Part shown: positions 24,337-33,499 of the stretch, in pieces
How the letters are laid out: the number at the start of each line of letters is the position of its first letter
Position numbering within the stretch: the first letter of the stretch is position 1
Assembly: GCF_001571405.1 (NCBI RefSeq)
Contig: NZ_BCNX01000006.1
Location: 124,001 to 188,000, forward strand
Origin: Methanoculleus thermophilus
GTDB lineage: Archaea; Halobacteriota; Methanomicrobia; Methanomicrobiales; Methanoculleaceae
DNA length: 64,000 bases
Reading direction: 5' to 3'
Position numbers and translations under genes: made by a program
The notes under the pieces: model-generated
Databases searched by the model: none
What the model saw: only the letters and a program-made list of their open reading frames with translations
Told to the model about the DNA's origin: nothing

Positions 24337-26072
24337 TCGACCGTCACGCTCTTTGCCAGGTTTCTCGGTTTGTCGACATCCCGCTGCAGGGCGCAGGCCG
24401 TGTGATAGGCGAGCAGCTGGAGGACGACCGACGCGGTCAGCACCTGCACCAGCAGGTGCGTCTTCGGGATGGGGATGAAGATATCCACGATCTCGGCAAG
24501 CTCCGTATCGCCGAAGACGCCGATGGCGATGATCGGAGCTCGCCTCGCCTTCATCTCCTTGATATTCGAGGCCATCACGCCGTAGGTCGGGCAGGGAGTG
24601 CAGATGGCGACCACCGGCGTCTCTGAGGTGAGCAGGGCGAACGGCCCGTGCTTGAGTTCTCCGGCTGCATACCCTTCGGCATGGACGTAACTGATCTCCT
24701 TCATCTTTAAGGCGCCTTCCATCGAGACCGGGTAGAACGGTCCCCTGCCCACGAAGAAGATATGCTCGGCTTTTGCACAGAGGTCGACCGCCTCCTTGAT
24801 CTCCTGGAGAAGGACGTCCTCGATGGCCAGGTGCGCATGTGAGAGGACATCGTCAAACGCCCCCTCGCACCGCACGTTGATGATCTCCATCAGCGCTGCA
24901 AGTTGTGCTATGTAGGACTTGGTTGCGGCGACGCTGATCTCAGGCCCGGCCCGCATCAGGAGGGTCTGGTCGGCAATCCGGGTGACGGTGCTCCCCTGCA
25001 TATTGGTGATGGCAAGTGTCGGGCAGTTGCGGGCTTTTGCCATCTTTAGAGCGGCGATCGTGTCTGCGGTCTCTCCCGACTGCGATACCGCGATCACAAG
25101 GCCGCGGAGGGGTGGCGTGAAGTACTTGAACTCCGATCCCATCTCGACCCGTACAGGGATACTGCAGAGGGATTCTGCCAGGTACTTGAAGATCAGGGCG
25201 GTATGATACGACGTTCCGCAGGCGACGAGGGTGATCTCGTCCGCCTCCATGACCATCTTGCGCACACGCTCGCTGATCCCCGCCCGGATGGTCTCGTAGA
25301 AGGACTGGGGCTGCTCGTAGATCTCTTTGAGCATGTAGTGGGTGAACCCGCCTTTCCGGGTATCCTCGACGCACCAGCTGATCAGTTCGATCGGGCGCTC
25401 CACTCTCTCGCCGCCGTGGTAGATCTCAAGACGATCTGGTGTGATCTCGGCGATATCGCCATCCTCAAGGTAGATAACGCGCTCGGTGTATTCAAGGAGT
25501 GGCGTCATATCGGAGGCGGCAAAGACCTCGGCATCACCGATACCGAGGACGAGCGGGCTTGCCTCCCGTGCGGCGACGATCTTCTGGGAATCCTCTGCGA
25601 TCGCGAGGATTGCGTAGGATCCTATGAGTTTGGGGAGGATCGCCTTGACCGCGGCGAGGAGATCCCCGTCGTACTGCTCCTCGATGAGATGGGCGATCAC
25701 CTCGGTGTCGGTCTCCGACCGGAATGTGTGGCCGCGCTCTTCGAGCTGCCGTTTCAGTTCGCTGTAGTTCTCGATAACCCCGTTATGCACCACGGCGATC
25801 TTTTCTGCACAGTCCGTGTGCGGATGAGCGTTGACATCGCTCGGTTCACCGTGAGTGGCCCACCGGGTGTGCCCGATCCCGATGCATCCGTGCAGACCGA
25901 CAGCCCCTGCCTCACCATCGGATATCCGACCGGTCCTCTTGTAGACCTCGATCGCGCTTCCGACCGTCGCGATCCCGAACGAGTCGTAACCCCTGTATTC
26001 CAGCCTTTTGAGGCCCTGGATCAGCACAGGAGTTGCTTCCCGTCTGCCGATGTAGCCGACAATCCCGCACAC
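24333..26072 (-). CDS. glmS: glutamine-fructose-6-phosphate aminotransferase
   Basis: A 579-residue protein of two parts. The N-terminal glutamine amidotransferase begins MCGIVGYIG with the nucleophile Cys2, and has EYRGYDS and HTRWATHG. The C-terminal half has two SIS domains (ACGTSYHTAL with SQSGETADTIAAL, then FVGRGPFYPVSMEGALKMKE), ending DKPRNLAKSVTVE, the standard C terminus. It makes glucosamine-6-phosphate, the first step of UDP-GlcNAc synthesis. It abuts glmU-2 with no gap and overlaps the next gene by four bases. Confidence 0.97.
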   Translation of the reverse strand: MCGIVGYIGRREATPVLIQGLKRLEYRGYDSFGIATVGSAIEVYKRTGRISDGEAGAVGLHGCIGIGHTRWATHGEPSDVNAHPHTDCAEKIAVVHNGVIENYSELKRQLEERGHTFRSETDTEVIAHLIEEQYDGDLLAAVKAILPKLIGSYAILAIAEDSQKIVAAREASPLVLGIGDAEVFAASDMTPLLEYTERVIYLEDGDIAEITPDRLEIYHGGERVERPIELISWCVEDTRKGGFTHYMLKEIYEQPQSFYETIRAGISERVRKMVMEADEITLVACGTSYHTALIFKYLAESLCSIPVRVEMGSEFKYFTPPLRGLVIAVSQSGETADTIAALKMAKARNCPTLAITNMQGSTVTRIADQTLLMRAGPEISVAATKSYIAQLAALMEIINVRCEGAFDDVLSHAHLAIEDVLLQEIKEAVDLCAKAEHIFFVGRGPFYPVSMEGALKMKEISYVHAEGYAAGELKHGPFALLTSETPVVAICTPCPTYGVMASNIKEMKARRAPIIAIGVFGDTELAEIVDIFIPIPKTHLLVQVLTASVVLQLLAYHTACALQRDVDKPRNLAKSVTVE

Positions 26073-27224
26073 CTACATCACCCGGGTGCAATCCTCAATG
26101 ACGCCGATCACGGTCTTCCCTCTTTCGATCCTGACACCGTTACCTACAATGCAGTTTTTAAATGTTGTGAATGGTGCCGCACGGACCCCGTCGCCGAGGA
26201 CTGCGCCGAATTTCTCCTTCTGGATCCGGTCTCCGACCTCTATGAAACTCTCAGACGGGTATGTTGTGGTATGGTCGGCAAGGATGCACCCCTGGCCGAA
26301 GACCGCCGAGACGATCCTTGAGTGAGAATCGATGGTAGTATCGTTCATGATGAGCGAGTCGGCGACGTAGGTGAACGGTTCAAGTACCACCCGGTCCCCG
26401 ATGCTCGTATCGGGCATGATGACACAGTTCGGCCCGATGTTGCAGTTGCTCCCGATGGTGACGGGGCCGTATATCACCGTATTTGGACCGATCGTCGTCC
26501 CACTGCCGATACGCACCGCACCCCGGCGGGTGACGGATGCATCGACCGTCCCGCCGATCTCGGGTGAGATTCCCCTGAGCATCCGGCTGTTCAGTTTCAG
26601 GAGGTCCCAGGGATAGACGGCGTCCTGCCAGTCGTCCGCCGGGATCGCCCGTATCCGGCGGCCGGACTCGATCATGGCGGCGAGAGCGTCGGGGATCTCG
26701 TTCGTCTGAATATAGGAGAAGACGTCGGGTGTGAATGAGTAGATCCCGGTCGCTACGGTGAACGTCGGGGCTTCTTCGGGTTTCTCGATGATCTCCCGGA
26801 CGAAGCCGTTTCGGATCACCACAACCCCGAAGTTCGAGGGGTTCGGGTGCTCGGCGACGAGCATGGCGTTCTTCTCCTTCTTTATCCGGGCGATCGATTC
26901 GGCATTGATGTAGTTGTCGCCGGGCAGAAGAAGGAAGTCCTCGGTGATCTCGGACTCAGCCGCCAGGAGGGCATCTGCGGTTCCGAGCTGGCGTTCCTGC
27001 ACGACGACCTGGACCGGTGCGTCGAGCCGATTCAGATGTCTGATGACGTCTTCTTTACGGTAGCCGACCACCACGATGATGTCGCGGATCCCGTTCTCAA
27101 GGAGGGCGTTGATGACGTACTCGATGATCGGCCGGTTCGCGACCGGGAGCATGGCTTTGGGCTTGCTCCGGGTGAGCGGCCGCAGCCTGCTCCCCTCTCC
27201 CGCTGCTAAGATGACTGCCTGCAT
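26073..27224 (-). CDS. bifunctional sugar-1-phosphate nucleotidylyltransferase/acetyltransferase, second copy
   Basis: A 383-residue protein. The nucleotidyltransferase signature is LAAGEGSRLRPLTRSKPKAM, followed by LPGDNYIN. From about residue 240 a left-handed beta-helix follows (AVRIGSGTTIGPNTVIYG, TIGSNCNIGPNCVIM), ending in GKTVIGVI. The layout equals archaeal GlmU, which acetylates glucosamine-1-phosphate and joins it to UTP. It is clearly a paralogue of the upstream gene, and the two tails differ. One may act on a different sugar or nucleotide. ATG 27224 is used; the 47 residues before it in the open frame read through the end of the upstream gene. Confidence 0.9.
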   Translation of the reverse strand: MQAVILAAGEGSRLRPLTRSKPKAMLPVANRPIIEYVINALLENGIRDIIVVVGYRKEDVIRHLNRLDAPVQVVVQERQLGTADALLAAESEITEDFLLLPGDNYINAESIARIKKEKNAMLVAEHPNPSNFGVVVIRNGFVREIIEKPEEAPTFTVATGIYSFTPDVFSYIQTNEIPDALAAMIESGRRIRAIPADDWQDAVYPWDLLKLNSRMLRGISPEIGGTVDASVTRRGAVRIGSGTTIGPNTVIYGPVTIGSNCNIGPNCVIMPDTSIGDRVVLEPFTYVADSLIMNDTTIDSHSRIVSAVFGQGCILADHTTTYPSESFIEVGDRIQKEKFGAVLGDGVRAAPFTTFKNCIVGNGVRIERGKTVIGVIEDCTRVM

Positions 27225-27228
27225 CGCA

Positions 27229-28428
27229 TCACCTGATGACCGATCCTTCCTCGATGCACCCTTCCACCAGAGAGTGGGGCGCGATTCTCGCGTTGCTGCC
27301 GACGAGGCTCCCGACGTTGATCGAGCAGTTGATCCCGAAGAGGACGTTGTCGCCGATGATGGCACCGAACTTTCGCCTGCCGGTCGTCCTCCCGCAGACT
27401 TTCACGGTTGCGTTGTCGTGGCGGAGGTTCGCGATCTTGGTTCCGGCGCCGAAGTTGCAGTTGCTCCCGATGACGCTGTCGCCGATGTAGTTGAAGTGGG
27501 GGATCTTCGTCCCCGGCATGATGATGGAGTTCTTGATCTCGGTCGCGTGCCCGATATGGCAGCCGTCGCCGATGGCGGTCGAGCCCCGGATGTAGGCATG
27601 CGGGCCGATGATACAGTTCTCGCCGATGACGCAGGATCCCTCGATATAGGTTCCGGCCCGGATAATGGTTCCTTTCCCGATACTGACCGTCTCGGGGATT
27701 GTGCATCCGTCCTCGATGATGCCGTGCTGCTCGTGGTGCATTGAGGCAATGAGCGCCTCGTTTGCATCAAGGAGATCCCAGGGCTGCCCGACATCGAGCC
27801 AGTAGTTCAGCGGGTGTGCGGTGAGCGTTCCTTCCCGGATATACACCTCGAGAGCATCGGTCAGCTCGAACTCGCCCCGCCCGGATATCTTGATCTCCGA
27901 GAGGAGGTCGAAGATATCCGGCTCGAAGAGGTAGGCGCCCGCGTTGACCAGGTTGCTCTTTGGTTCTTCGGACTTCTCTTCAAGGCCCGTGATGCGGTCT
28001 CCCTCTATGGTCACCACACCGTAATCCTTGGGGTGGTCGGTCTGGTGGATTCCGACGCACGGTGCCTTCTCATTGCAGAGTTCCCTGATGTCATCGCTCT
28101 GGAGGACCATATCTCCGTTCAAGAGAAGGAATTTGCCGTTGACCAGTCCTGCGGTCGACCGGAGCGCATCTGCGGTCCCGAGCTGGTGGCGCTGGGTGAC
28201 GTAGGTGATCTTCACCCCGAGAGCGCTCCCGTCCCCGAAGTGGTTTCGGATCTCGCGCTCATAGTATCCGACGACGAATATGAACTCAGTGATCCCGGCG
28301 TCGCGTGCCGCAAGAACCAGGTGCTCCATCATCGGGCGGTTGGCGATAGGGAGCATCACCTTCGGACGCTGTGCGGTAAGGGGTCGCATCCGTTTCCCTT
28401 CTCCTGCTGCAAGTACAACACACTGCAT
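27229..28428 (-). CDS. glmU: bifunctional GlmU-type nucleotidylyltransferase/acetyltransferase, first copy
   Basis: A 399-residue protein starting VVLAAGEGKRMRPLTAQRPKVM, with LLLNGDMVL and the strand YWLDVGQPWDLLDANEAL. A beta-helix tail has CIIGPHAYIRG and NFGAGTKIANLRHDNATV, which resembles the acetyltransferase site of archaeal GlmU proteins (MJ1101 and ST0452 type). It should turn glucosamine-1-phosphate into UDP-GlcNAc. It lies between glmM and the second copy with gaps of four bases on each side. Confidence 0.93.
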   Translation of the reverse strand: MQCVVLAAGEGKRMRPLTAQRPKVMLPIANRPMMEHLVLAARDAGITEFIFVVGYYEREIRNHFGDGSALGVKITYVTQRHQLGTADALRSTAGLVNGKFLLLNGDMVLQSDDIRELCNEKAPCVGIHQTDHPKDYGVVTIEGDRITGLEEKSEEPKSNLVNAGAYLFEPDIFDLLSEIKISGRGEFELTDALEVYIREGTLTAHPLNYWLDVGQPWDLLDANEALIASMHHEQHGIIEDGCTIPETVSIGKGTIIRAGTYIEGSCVIGENCIIGPHAYIRGSTAIGDGCHIGHATEIKNSIIMPGTKIPHFNYIGDSVIGSNCNFGAGTKIANLRHDNATVKVCGRTTGRRKFGAIIGDNVLFGINCSINVGSLVGSNARIAPHSLVEGCIEEGSVIR

Positions 28429-28432
28429 ATAC

Positions 28433-29689
28433 TCACTCCAGACTGCGTTTTGCCCGCTCTAACGCGGCGTGTCCCGCATCAAGCATCTCTTTTGCTTTGG
28501 CCGGTGTCTTTCCTTCGGCGGTTATTCTGATCTTCGGTTCGGTCCCGCTTGCACGGATCAGGTACCAGCCCTCCTCGTCCTCAAACCGGACTCCGTGGGT
28601 CGGCTCGTCCGCCCCGAGCGCCGTCATGATCTCTCGGGGAGCATCGATGCGGTAGGACTCCCGGAGGAGCGTATACCGGGGCATCTTATCAAGTTCCTCG
28701 GCGATCGACCACTCTGATGCGATCTCGCAGAGCAGGGCTGCGGCGTAGACCCCGTCCGGACAGTAGGAATACTCCGGGAAGATCCAGCTTCCCGATGCCT
28801 CACCGCCGAAGTCGCCCCAGGCGAGGAGTTCTTCGGAGACGAAACTGTCGCCGACCGGCGTGCGGCGGACCTCCGCAACCTCCTCGATCGCCATCGAGGC
28901 ATCGACGGTGGTGACCACGCGCTTCCGGTCGAGATACTTCGCAAAGAGCATGAGGAGCTGGTCTCCCTCGATGTAGCGGCCGCGTTCATCGAACGCCATC
29001 ATCCGGTCGGCGTCGCCGTCGTGGATCACGGCACATGTGGCCTCCCGCTTTCGGACGATCTCGGGTATGTAAGGTAAGTTTGCTGCAAGCGGCTCGGATG
29101 GACGGGCGAACCGTCCTGCGACGTTGCAGTTCAAGCCGATGACTTTAACTCCCATGCTGGCGAGGAGATCGGGGGTGATGACGCTCCCTGCACCGTTGCC
29201 GCAGTCGAGGACGGCCGTGATGGGGCGACATAGACTGACCCTATCAAGGATTGCCTCCCGGTGCGCATCCACCGCATCGATAGGAGAGGTATGCCCCTGC
29301 TCATCCCATCCTGCCCAGTGCGATCCTTTGAGTGCATCCTCGATCTCCGCCTGCTGCCGGAGGGTGAAGGACGATCCGTCTGGGTTGAGCAGTTTCAGAC
29401 CGTTGTAGGACTCGGGGTTATGAGACGCGGTGATCATGCACCCTGCATCCACCCGCCCCGTTGCGTGAGCGACCGTCGGTGTGGGTGCGATGCCGCAGGA
29501 ATAGACGGTTGCACCGGCCGAGAGCATCCCGGCAACGGCGGCATGTTCCAGCAGTTCGCTGGTCGTGCGGGTGTCCCTGCCAATGACGACTTCGGATGCG
29601 TTGTCTGCGATGGCTGCTCCTACCCGGAGCGCGAGGCTCACGAGTTCAGGGCCGAATTCTTGCCGGATCCCGGAAGAACCAAAAAGCAT
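28433..29689 (-). CDS. glmM: phosphoglucosamine mutase
   Basis: A 418-residue phosphohexomutase. The phosphoserine loop is TASHNPESYNG, the metal-binding loop is DGDADRMM, the sugar-binding loop is GGEASGSWIF, and the phosphate-binding segment RASGTEPKIRI is near the C terminus. It moves phosphate from position 6 to 1 of glucosamine. As the first gene of the set, it leads to glmU and glmS. AAGGAAGG and a TATA-like GGATTATAC lie close upstream of the ATG at 29689. Confidence 0.95.
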   Translation of the reverse strand: MLFGSSGIRQEFGPELVSLALRVGAAIADNASEVVIGRDTRTTSELLEHAAVAGMLSAGATVYSCGIAPTPTVAHATGRVDAGCMITASHNPESYNGLKLLNPDGSSFTLRQQAEIEDALKGSHWAGWDEQGHTSPIDAVDAHREAILDRVSLCRPITAVLDCGNGAGSVITPDLLASMGVKVIGLNCNVAGRFARPSEPLAANLPYIPEIVRKREATCAVIHDGDADRMMAFDERGRYIEGDQLLMLFAKYLDRKRVVTTVDASMAIEEVAEVRRTPVGDSFVSEELLAWGDFGGEASGSWIFPEYSYCPDGVYAAALLCEIASEWSIAEELDKMPRYTLLRESYRIDAPREIMTALGADEPTHGVRFEDEEGWYLIRASGTEPKIRITAEGKTPAKAKEMLDAGHAALERAKRSLE

Positions 29690-29713
29690 ACTGTGTATAA
29701 TCCTTCCTTTCCT

Positions 29714-29722
29714 AAAAAAAGG
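29714..29722 (-). terminator. T-run terminator of the SmsCB run
   Basis: CCTTTTTTTAGG on the minus strand starts within about ten bases after the stop of the Cys-rich gene at 29726. A run of seven T without a hairpin is enough for archaeal termination, and the glmM gene starts just beyond. Confidence 0.5.
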
Positions 29723-29725
29723 TAT

Positions 29726-30331
29726 TCATCTCCCGTAGGGGCACCAGTGCTCGAGTTTCAGGAGCCCGCTGACCCCGGCGGTCGATGGGCCAAGAAAGAT
29801 CATCTGCTTCTTCCCCCGGTACTCGTCGATGGCGGCGACATCCTCATCTCTCGTCATCCCGTCTCCGGCGACCAGGAAGAGGTCCGCCGCTTCCGGCGAT
29901 CCGACCACCTGGTCTTTGAGTGCTCTCTCAAGCACCGGCATCGGGCCGACGAGGTAGACCTTCTTTCCGGCGATCTTCTGCGAGAGTTCTGCAAGGCAGG
30001 GGGCGTAGCAATCGGGGGTGCAGGGATGGAGTTTCCGTGTTAGATTGAGAAACGATGAGACGGTGTTCGTGATCACGCCTGCCGCCGCTCTCTGCTTCTG
30101 AGTTGCAAGCGGCGCACCGAACATAAAGGAGATCCGGGTCTTGGCCCGGATCGGCTCGCTTGTGATGAACTGCCCGCTCTGCCCACCAAAGTTGCCCTCC
30201 ATACAGACCCCTTTCGGGTACTGACAGACGTCAGCGCCGTAATTTACATCGAGCGTCACAACGCCGTCCTCTAGCCCGCTGCCGGCAAGAATCTTCTCAA
30301 GTCTTTCGATTGCTTCATGCCAAAAACTCAT
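29726..30331 (-). CDS. uncharacterised Cys-rich protein at the end of the SmsCB run
   Basis: A 201-residue protein not tied to a named family. It has a C-x6-C pair (C36, C43) and a C-x3-C-x3-C triplet (C104, C108, C112), plus C197, as in proteins that hold an Fe-S cluster or metal. The segment VYLVGPMPVLERAL, then VAGDGMTRDED and IFLGPSTAGVSGL, reads like a Rossmann-type half and faintly resembles DUF364 metal-chelation proteins. ATG 30331 has GGAGG five bases upstream and overlaps the cyclase stop as ATGA. That linkage makes it the fifth gene of a run headed by an Fe-S assembly pair. Confidence 0.75.
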   Translation of the reverse strand: MSFWHEAIERLEKILAGSGLEDGVVTLDVNYGADVCQYPKGVCMEGNFGGQSGQFITSEPIRAKTRISFMFGAPLATQKQRAAAGVITNTVSSFLNLTRKLHPCTPDCYAPCLAELSQKIAGKKVYLVGPMPVLERALKDQVVGSPEAADLFLVAGDGMTRDEDVAAIDEYRGKKQMIFLGPSTAGVSGLLKLEHWCPYGR

Positions 30332-30942
30332 ACTTCCTCCAGACTGTCCCACAGGACCACCCGCACTGGCGACCCGTCGGCACCTTTGAGCCGTAGTGGC
30401 ATTGCCGCCATGAAATATTCTCCCTCGGGAACGCAAGAGAGATCGAGCAGTTCGAGGATGGCCATCCCGCTCCCGAGCAGACGGCGGTGGACCGAACCGT
30501 CGCCGCCATACTCCTCGATCGACGGCGTATCGATACCAAGACATGTGATCCCGGCATCGACGATGAGGTCTGCCGCTTCCCGCGAGAGTGCCGGATACCC
30601 GGGATCGAACTCCCGCCTCCCGGAGAAGGCGGTCCGGAGAAGGAGCCTTTTCGCGCCGTCGATGCGGCCGGCGAGGTTTGCAGGACCGATGACCTCTCCC
30701 GCGTCCCTGCAGTCGAGGACCCGTGCACGCCCCATAAGTATTCCGGGCGGAATCTCATCGACCGTCATCCCTCCTTCCAGATAGTGGGAGGGGGCGTCGA
30801 TGTGCGTTCCCGTGTGGCTCCCGATGACCATCTCGGTCACCCGGTACTGCCCGTTGTCGATCTTGGTGAATCGGGGCGGGATATCCCCGGGGTATATGAC
30901 GATCTCCTCGGAGAGATCCAGGGTAACATCGTAGACCGTCAC
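30328..30942 (-). CDS. cyclase-family metal hydrolase (kynurenine formamidase-like)
   Basis: A 204-residue protein. The metal motif HTGTHIDAPSH (H43, H47, D49, H53) is the signature of the cyclase family PF04199, which includes kynurenine formamidase and isatin hydrolase. LGIDTPSIE follows in the second half. The family opens amide or lactam rings using zinc or manganese. No tryptophan breakdown genes are seen, so the substrate is unknown. It overlaps both neighbours by four bases, pcm before and the Cys-rich gene after. Confidence 0.88.
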   Translation of the reverse strand: MTVYDVTLDLSEEIVIYPGDIPPRFTKIDNGQYRVTEMVIGSHTGTHIDAPSHYLEGGMTVDEIPPGILMGRARVLDCRDAGEVIGPANLAGRIDGAKRLLLRTAFSGRREFDPGYPALSREAADLIVDAGITCLGIDTPSIEEYGGDGSVHRRLLGSGMAILELLDLSCVPEGEYFMAAMPLRLKGADGSPVRVVLWDSLEEV

Positions 30943-31601
30943 AGAGATCCTTCACCCCGCCACCCGAACTGCCCGATCAGCGGTACGAAGCAGACGCCCC
31001 CGAGTGAGATCTCCTCGATCCTGCCTTCGCGTTTGACGAGTTTGACGAGGTCCTGACAGTCCCGCGGTCCGACGGGAGAGATCAGGCGCCCGCCCTCGGC
31101 AAGTTGCTCGATCAGGGGTTTTGGGATCGAGGGCGTTGCTGCCGTGATGATGATGGCATCATACGGTGCTCCCGGCGGATAACCCTGTGAACCGTCGCCG
31201 ACGATCACCGTAACCCCGGAAACGCGAGCGCGTGCAAGGTTCTCTCTGGCCTGGTCGGCAAGGTTTGAGAGGCGCTCGACTGATATGACGCTTCCGGCGA
31301 TCTCGGCGAGGAGTGCGGCCTGGTAGCCGCTGCCGGTCCCGATCTCGAGCACCCGATCCCCGGGCGCCAGTTCGAGTTGCTCGGTCATGAGGGCGACGAT
31401 GTAGGGCTGAGAGATTGTCTGCCCCTCCCCGATGGGGAGCGGCCGGTCCTCGTAGGCAGAGCGCTCAAAGCCTTTCGGCACAAAAAGGTGACGCGGGATC
31501 TTTCTCATCGCGGCGAGTACCCGCGGATCCCTGATTCCCCGACCCCGGATCTGGTATTCCACCATCTCTTCGCGCTCACGCGCGTACGGGTCGGCCTCCA
31601 T
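30939..31601 (-). CDS. pcm: protein-L-isoaspartate O-methyltransferase
   Basis: A 220-residue SAM-dependent methyltransferase with YEDRPLPIGEGQTISQPY, the family loop, and VLEIGTGSGYQAALLAEI, motif I. It methylates isoaspartyl residues that form in ageing proteins, starting their repair. ATG 31601 (MEADPYAREREEM) follows GGGAGAAG and is preferred to the in-frame ATG at 31652, which lies inside smsB. The gap from the smsB stop is 16 bases, so it shares that message. Confidence 0.94.
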   Translation of the reverse strand: MEADPYAREREEMVEYQIRGRGIRDPRVLAAMRKIPRHLFVPKGFERSAYEDRPLPIGEGQTISQPYIVALMTEQLELAPGDRVLEIGTGSGYQAALLAEIAGSVISVERLSNLADQARENLARARVSGVTVIVGDGSQGYPPGAPYDAIIITAATPSIPKPLIEQLAEGGRLISPVGPRDCQDLVKLVKREGRIEEISLGGVCFVPLIGQFGWRGEGSL

Positions 31602-31617
31602 CACATCTTCTCCCGAA

Positions 31618-32739
31618 TCAGAAGCCTGATTCTGCTTTATCGATCGCGGCATCGATCTGGGCCTGCAGGACTGCAGGCAGACCGCTGATCTTTACATCCA
31701 AAAACCCGCGTATAATGGTTGCGGTGGCCTCCTCTTCCGAGAGACCACGGGCCATGAGGTACTCGATCTCGTGGCGGGCGATCTTACCGACCGCGGCCTC
31801 GTGGGAGAGTTCCGTGCCGGTCAGCGTCCCCTCAATCTCGGGGATGGCGTGGATGACACCATCCTTTAAGATCAGGCCCTTGCACTCGATGTGGCCCCGG
31901 GTGTTGTCCTTCTCGCCGAGGACATGGCCCCGGGAGATGACCTTGCCGCCGGTGGTGATGGCACGGGTGACGAGTTCGGCGCTTGTATGCTCGGCGGCGA
32001 GGATGGCCCGGGAACCGAGGTCGAGGGTTGAGCCGGGCGTCGCGACGACGATGCTTGAGAACCGGGCTACGGCGTTCTTCCCGATAAGGCGCGCTGTCGG
32101 GTACATGTTGATCCGGTGGACCGGCTGCATGCAGACGTAGTTTGAGAGGAACGTACCATTCTCCTCGATGATAGTGGCGCTCCGGGGGAAGACGCTGATC
32201 CCCGGGTTCCAGTTGTGGATCATCGTGGACGTGACTTTGGCGCCTTTGCCGACGTAGATCTCGGTCACCCCGATATGAGCGCCGTGCTTCTTCTGCCAGG
32301 AACTCGCACAGCCGGAGATGATGTGGATCTCGGAGCCTTCCTGTGCGATGAATATGTTGTGCACATGCTGCGCCGGCTCTTCTCGTAGAAAGAGGCAGGC
32401 CTGGAGGGGCATCTCGACCTTCGCACCAGGATGGGCGATGACGACGAGACCCTGCGGGCTCTCCTGCCTTGCCACGAATTTAGTGAACTTGTCCTTTTCC
32501 TTCGGGACGGCGTTCCAGTAGTAGTCCTTCAACCAGTCGTACTTCTCGAGGGCGGCCTTGATGGGGAGCATCTCGATCCCTTCGGCCCCGCAGGTGGTCT
32601 GGACAACGTTCTGGTCGATCTGGAAGAAACTCCCGCACCTGTTCTGCATCCCTACCTCAAGTCCGGTCAGGGCGAGGCGTTTTTTGTCTTCCTCCGAGAG
32701 ATGCTCCATGTCGGTTATATCTGTTTGCAACGCAGACAC
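31618..32739 (-). CDS. smsB: SufB/SufD-family Fe-S scaffold (SmsB)
   Basis: A 373-residue SufBD-core protein. The beta-helix runs from about residue 95, through ATIIEENGTFLSNYV, to GHIECKGLILKDG, and the tail EIEYLMARGLSEEEATATIIRGFL is the family end. Archaea often have only this one SufBD protein with one SufC, a minimal SUF (SmsCB) set that builds Fe-S clusters in sulfide-rich anoxic cells. The GTG at 32739 gives a 25-base overlap with smsC and has GGAG three bases upstream. ATG 32709 (MEHLSEEDKK) is the other possible start. Confidence 0.92.
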   Translation of the reverse strand: MSALQTDITDMEHLSEEDKKRLALTGLEVGMQNRCGSFFQIDQNVVQTTCGAEGIEMLPIKAALEKYDWLKDYYWNAVPKEKDKFTKFVARQESPQGLVVIAHPGAKVEMPLQACLFLREEPAQHVHNIFIAQEGSEIHIISGCASSWQKKHGAHIGVTEIYVGKGAKVTSTMIHNWNPGISVFPRSATIIEENGTFLSNYVCMQPVHRINMYPTARLIGKNAVARFSSIVVATPGSTLDLGSRAILAAEHTSAELVTRAITTGGKVISRGHVLGEKDNTRGHIECKGLILKDGVIHAIPEIEGTLTGTELSHEAAVGKIARHEIEYLMARGLSEEEATATIIRGFLDVKISGLPAVLQAQIDAAIDKAESGF

Positions 32740-33446
32740 TCTCCGTATCCTTTATCTTTGACTACACGCAGAATCTCGCGGGGATTCCCGTGACACCGGA
32801 TCTGGCCGTCGATTAAGACATGGCCCTGATCGGCATCGAGGTAATCGAGGATATACCCGGTGTGGGTGATGATGAGACCGCTTCGACGTCTGTTGACGAT
32901 GCGGACATCCTTCTCGAGCAAGGTTGCGATCTCTCTCCCCATCAGGTTCATATTCTCAAGGTCGACGCCGCTCTCCGGTTCGTCCAGCATGATGAAGTCG
33001 GGCTGCTGGGCCTTTAATTGCAACACTTCGCTCCTCTTTATCTCGCCGCCGGAGAACCCGACATTGATGTCCCGGTTGAGGAAATGCTCCATGTTGACCG
33101 ACTGCGCGAGTGCCTCTATTGCCTCCCCTCCGAGGGTTGATGTCGCGGCGAGCAGTTTTCCGAGTTTCAGTCCGGATATTGCAGGCGGATGCTGGAACAT
33201 CATGCCGATTCCGAGGTGAGCCCGCTCGTGAATCGGCATCCTGGTGATATCCTTCCCTTTAAAGACGATCGATCCTTCCGTGATCGTATAGCCGCCAAAC
33301 CCCATGATGGCTTTGAGCAGTGTGCTCTTTCCCGAGCCGTTTGGACCCATCAGGACATGAGTCTCCCCCTGCCCGATGTGGAGGTTGATATCGTGGAGAA
33401 CTTCGGTATCATCCACGCTCACGTGTAAATTACTGATATCCAGCAT
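32715..33446 (-). CDS. smsC: Fe-S assembly ATPase SmsC (SufC family)
   Basis: A 243-residue ABC-type ATPase. GPNGSGKST is the Walker A, MFQHPPAISG the Q loop, FSGGEIKRSE the signature, and MLDEPESGVD the Walker B, with ITHTG as the switch His. SufC drives the shape change of the SufBD scaffold during cluster assembly and is not a transporter. It is the first gene of the five-gene minus-strand run. A perfect CACCAA/TTGGTG inverted repeat lies upstream, in the promoter area. Confidence 0.94.
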   Translation of the reverse strand: MLDISNLHVSVDDTEVLHDINLHIGQGETHVLMGPNGSGKSTLLKAIMGFGGYTITEGSIVFKGKDITRMPIHERAHLGIGMMFQHPPAISGLKLGKLLAATSTLGGEAIEALAQSVNMEHFLNRDINVGFSGGEIKRSEVLQLKAQQPDFIMLDEPESGVDLENMNLMGREIATLLEKDVRIVNRRRSGLIITHTGYILDYLDADQGHVLIDGQIRCHGNPREILRVVKDKGYGECLRCKQI

Positions 33447-33499
33447 ACGGCACCCCGTTTATGTTTCTCCTTGGGGGTACATTAACACTTGCAATGCAA

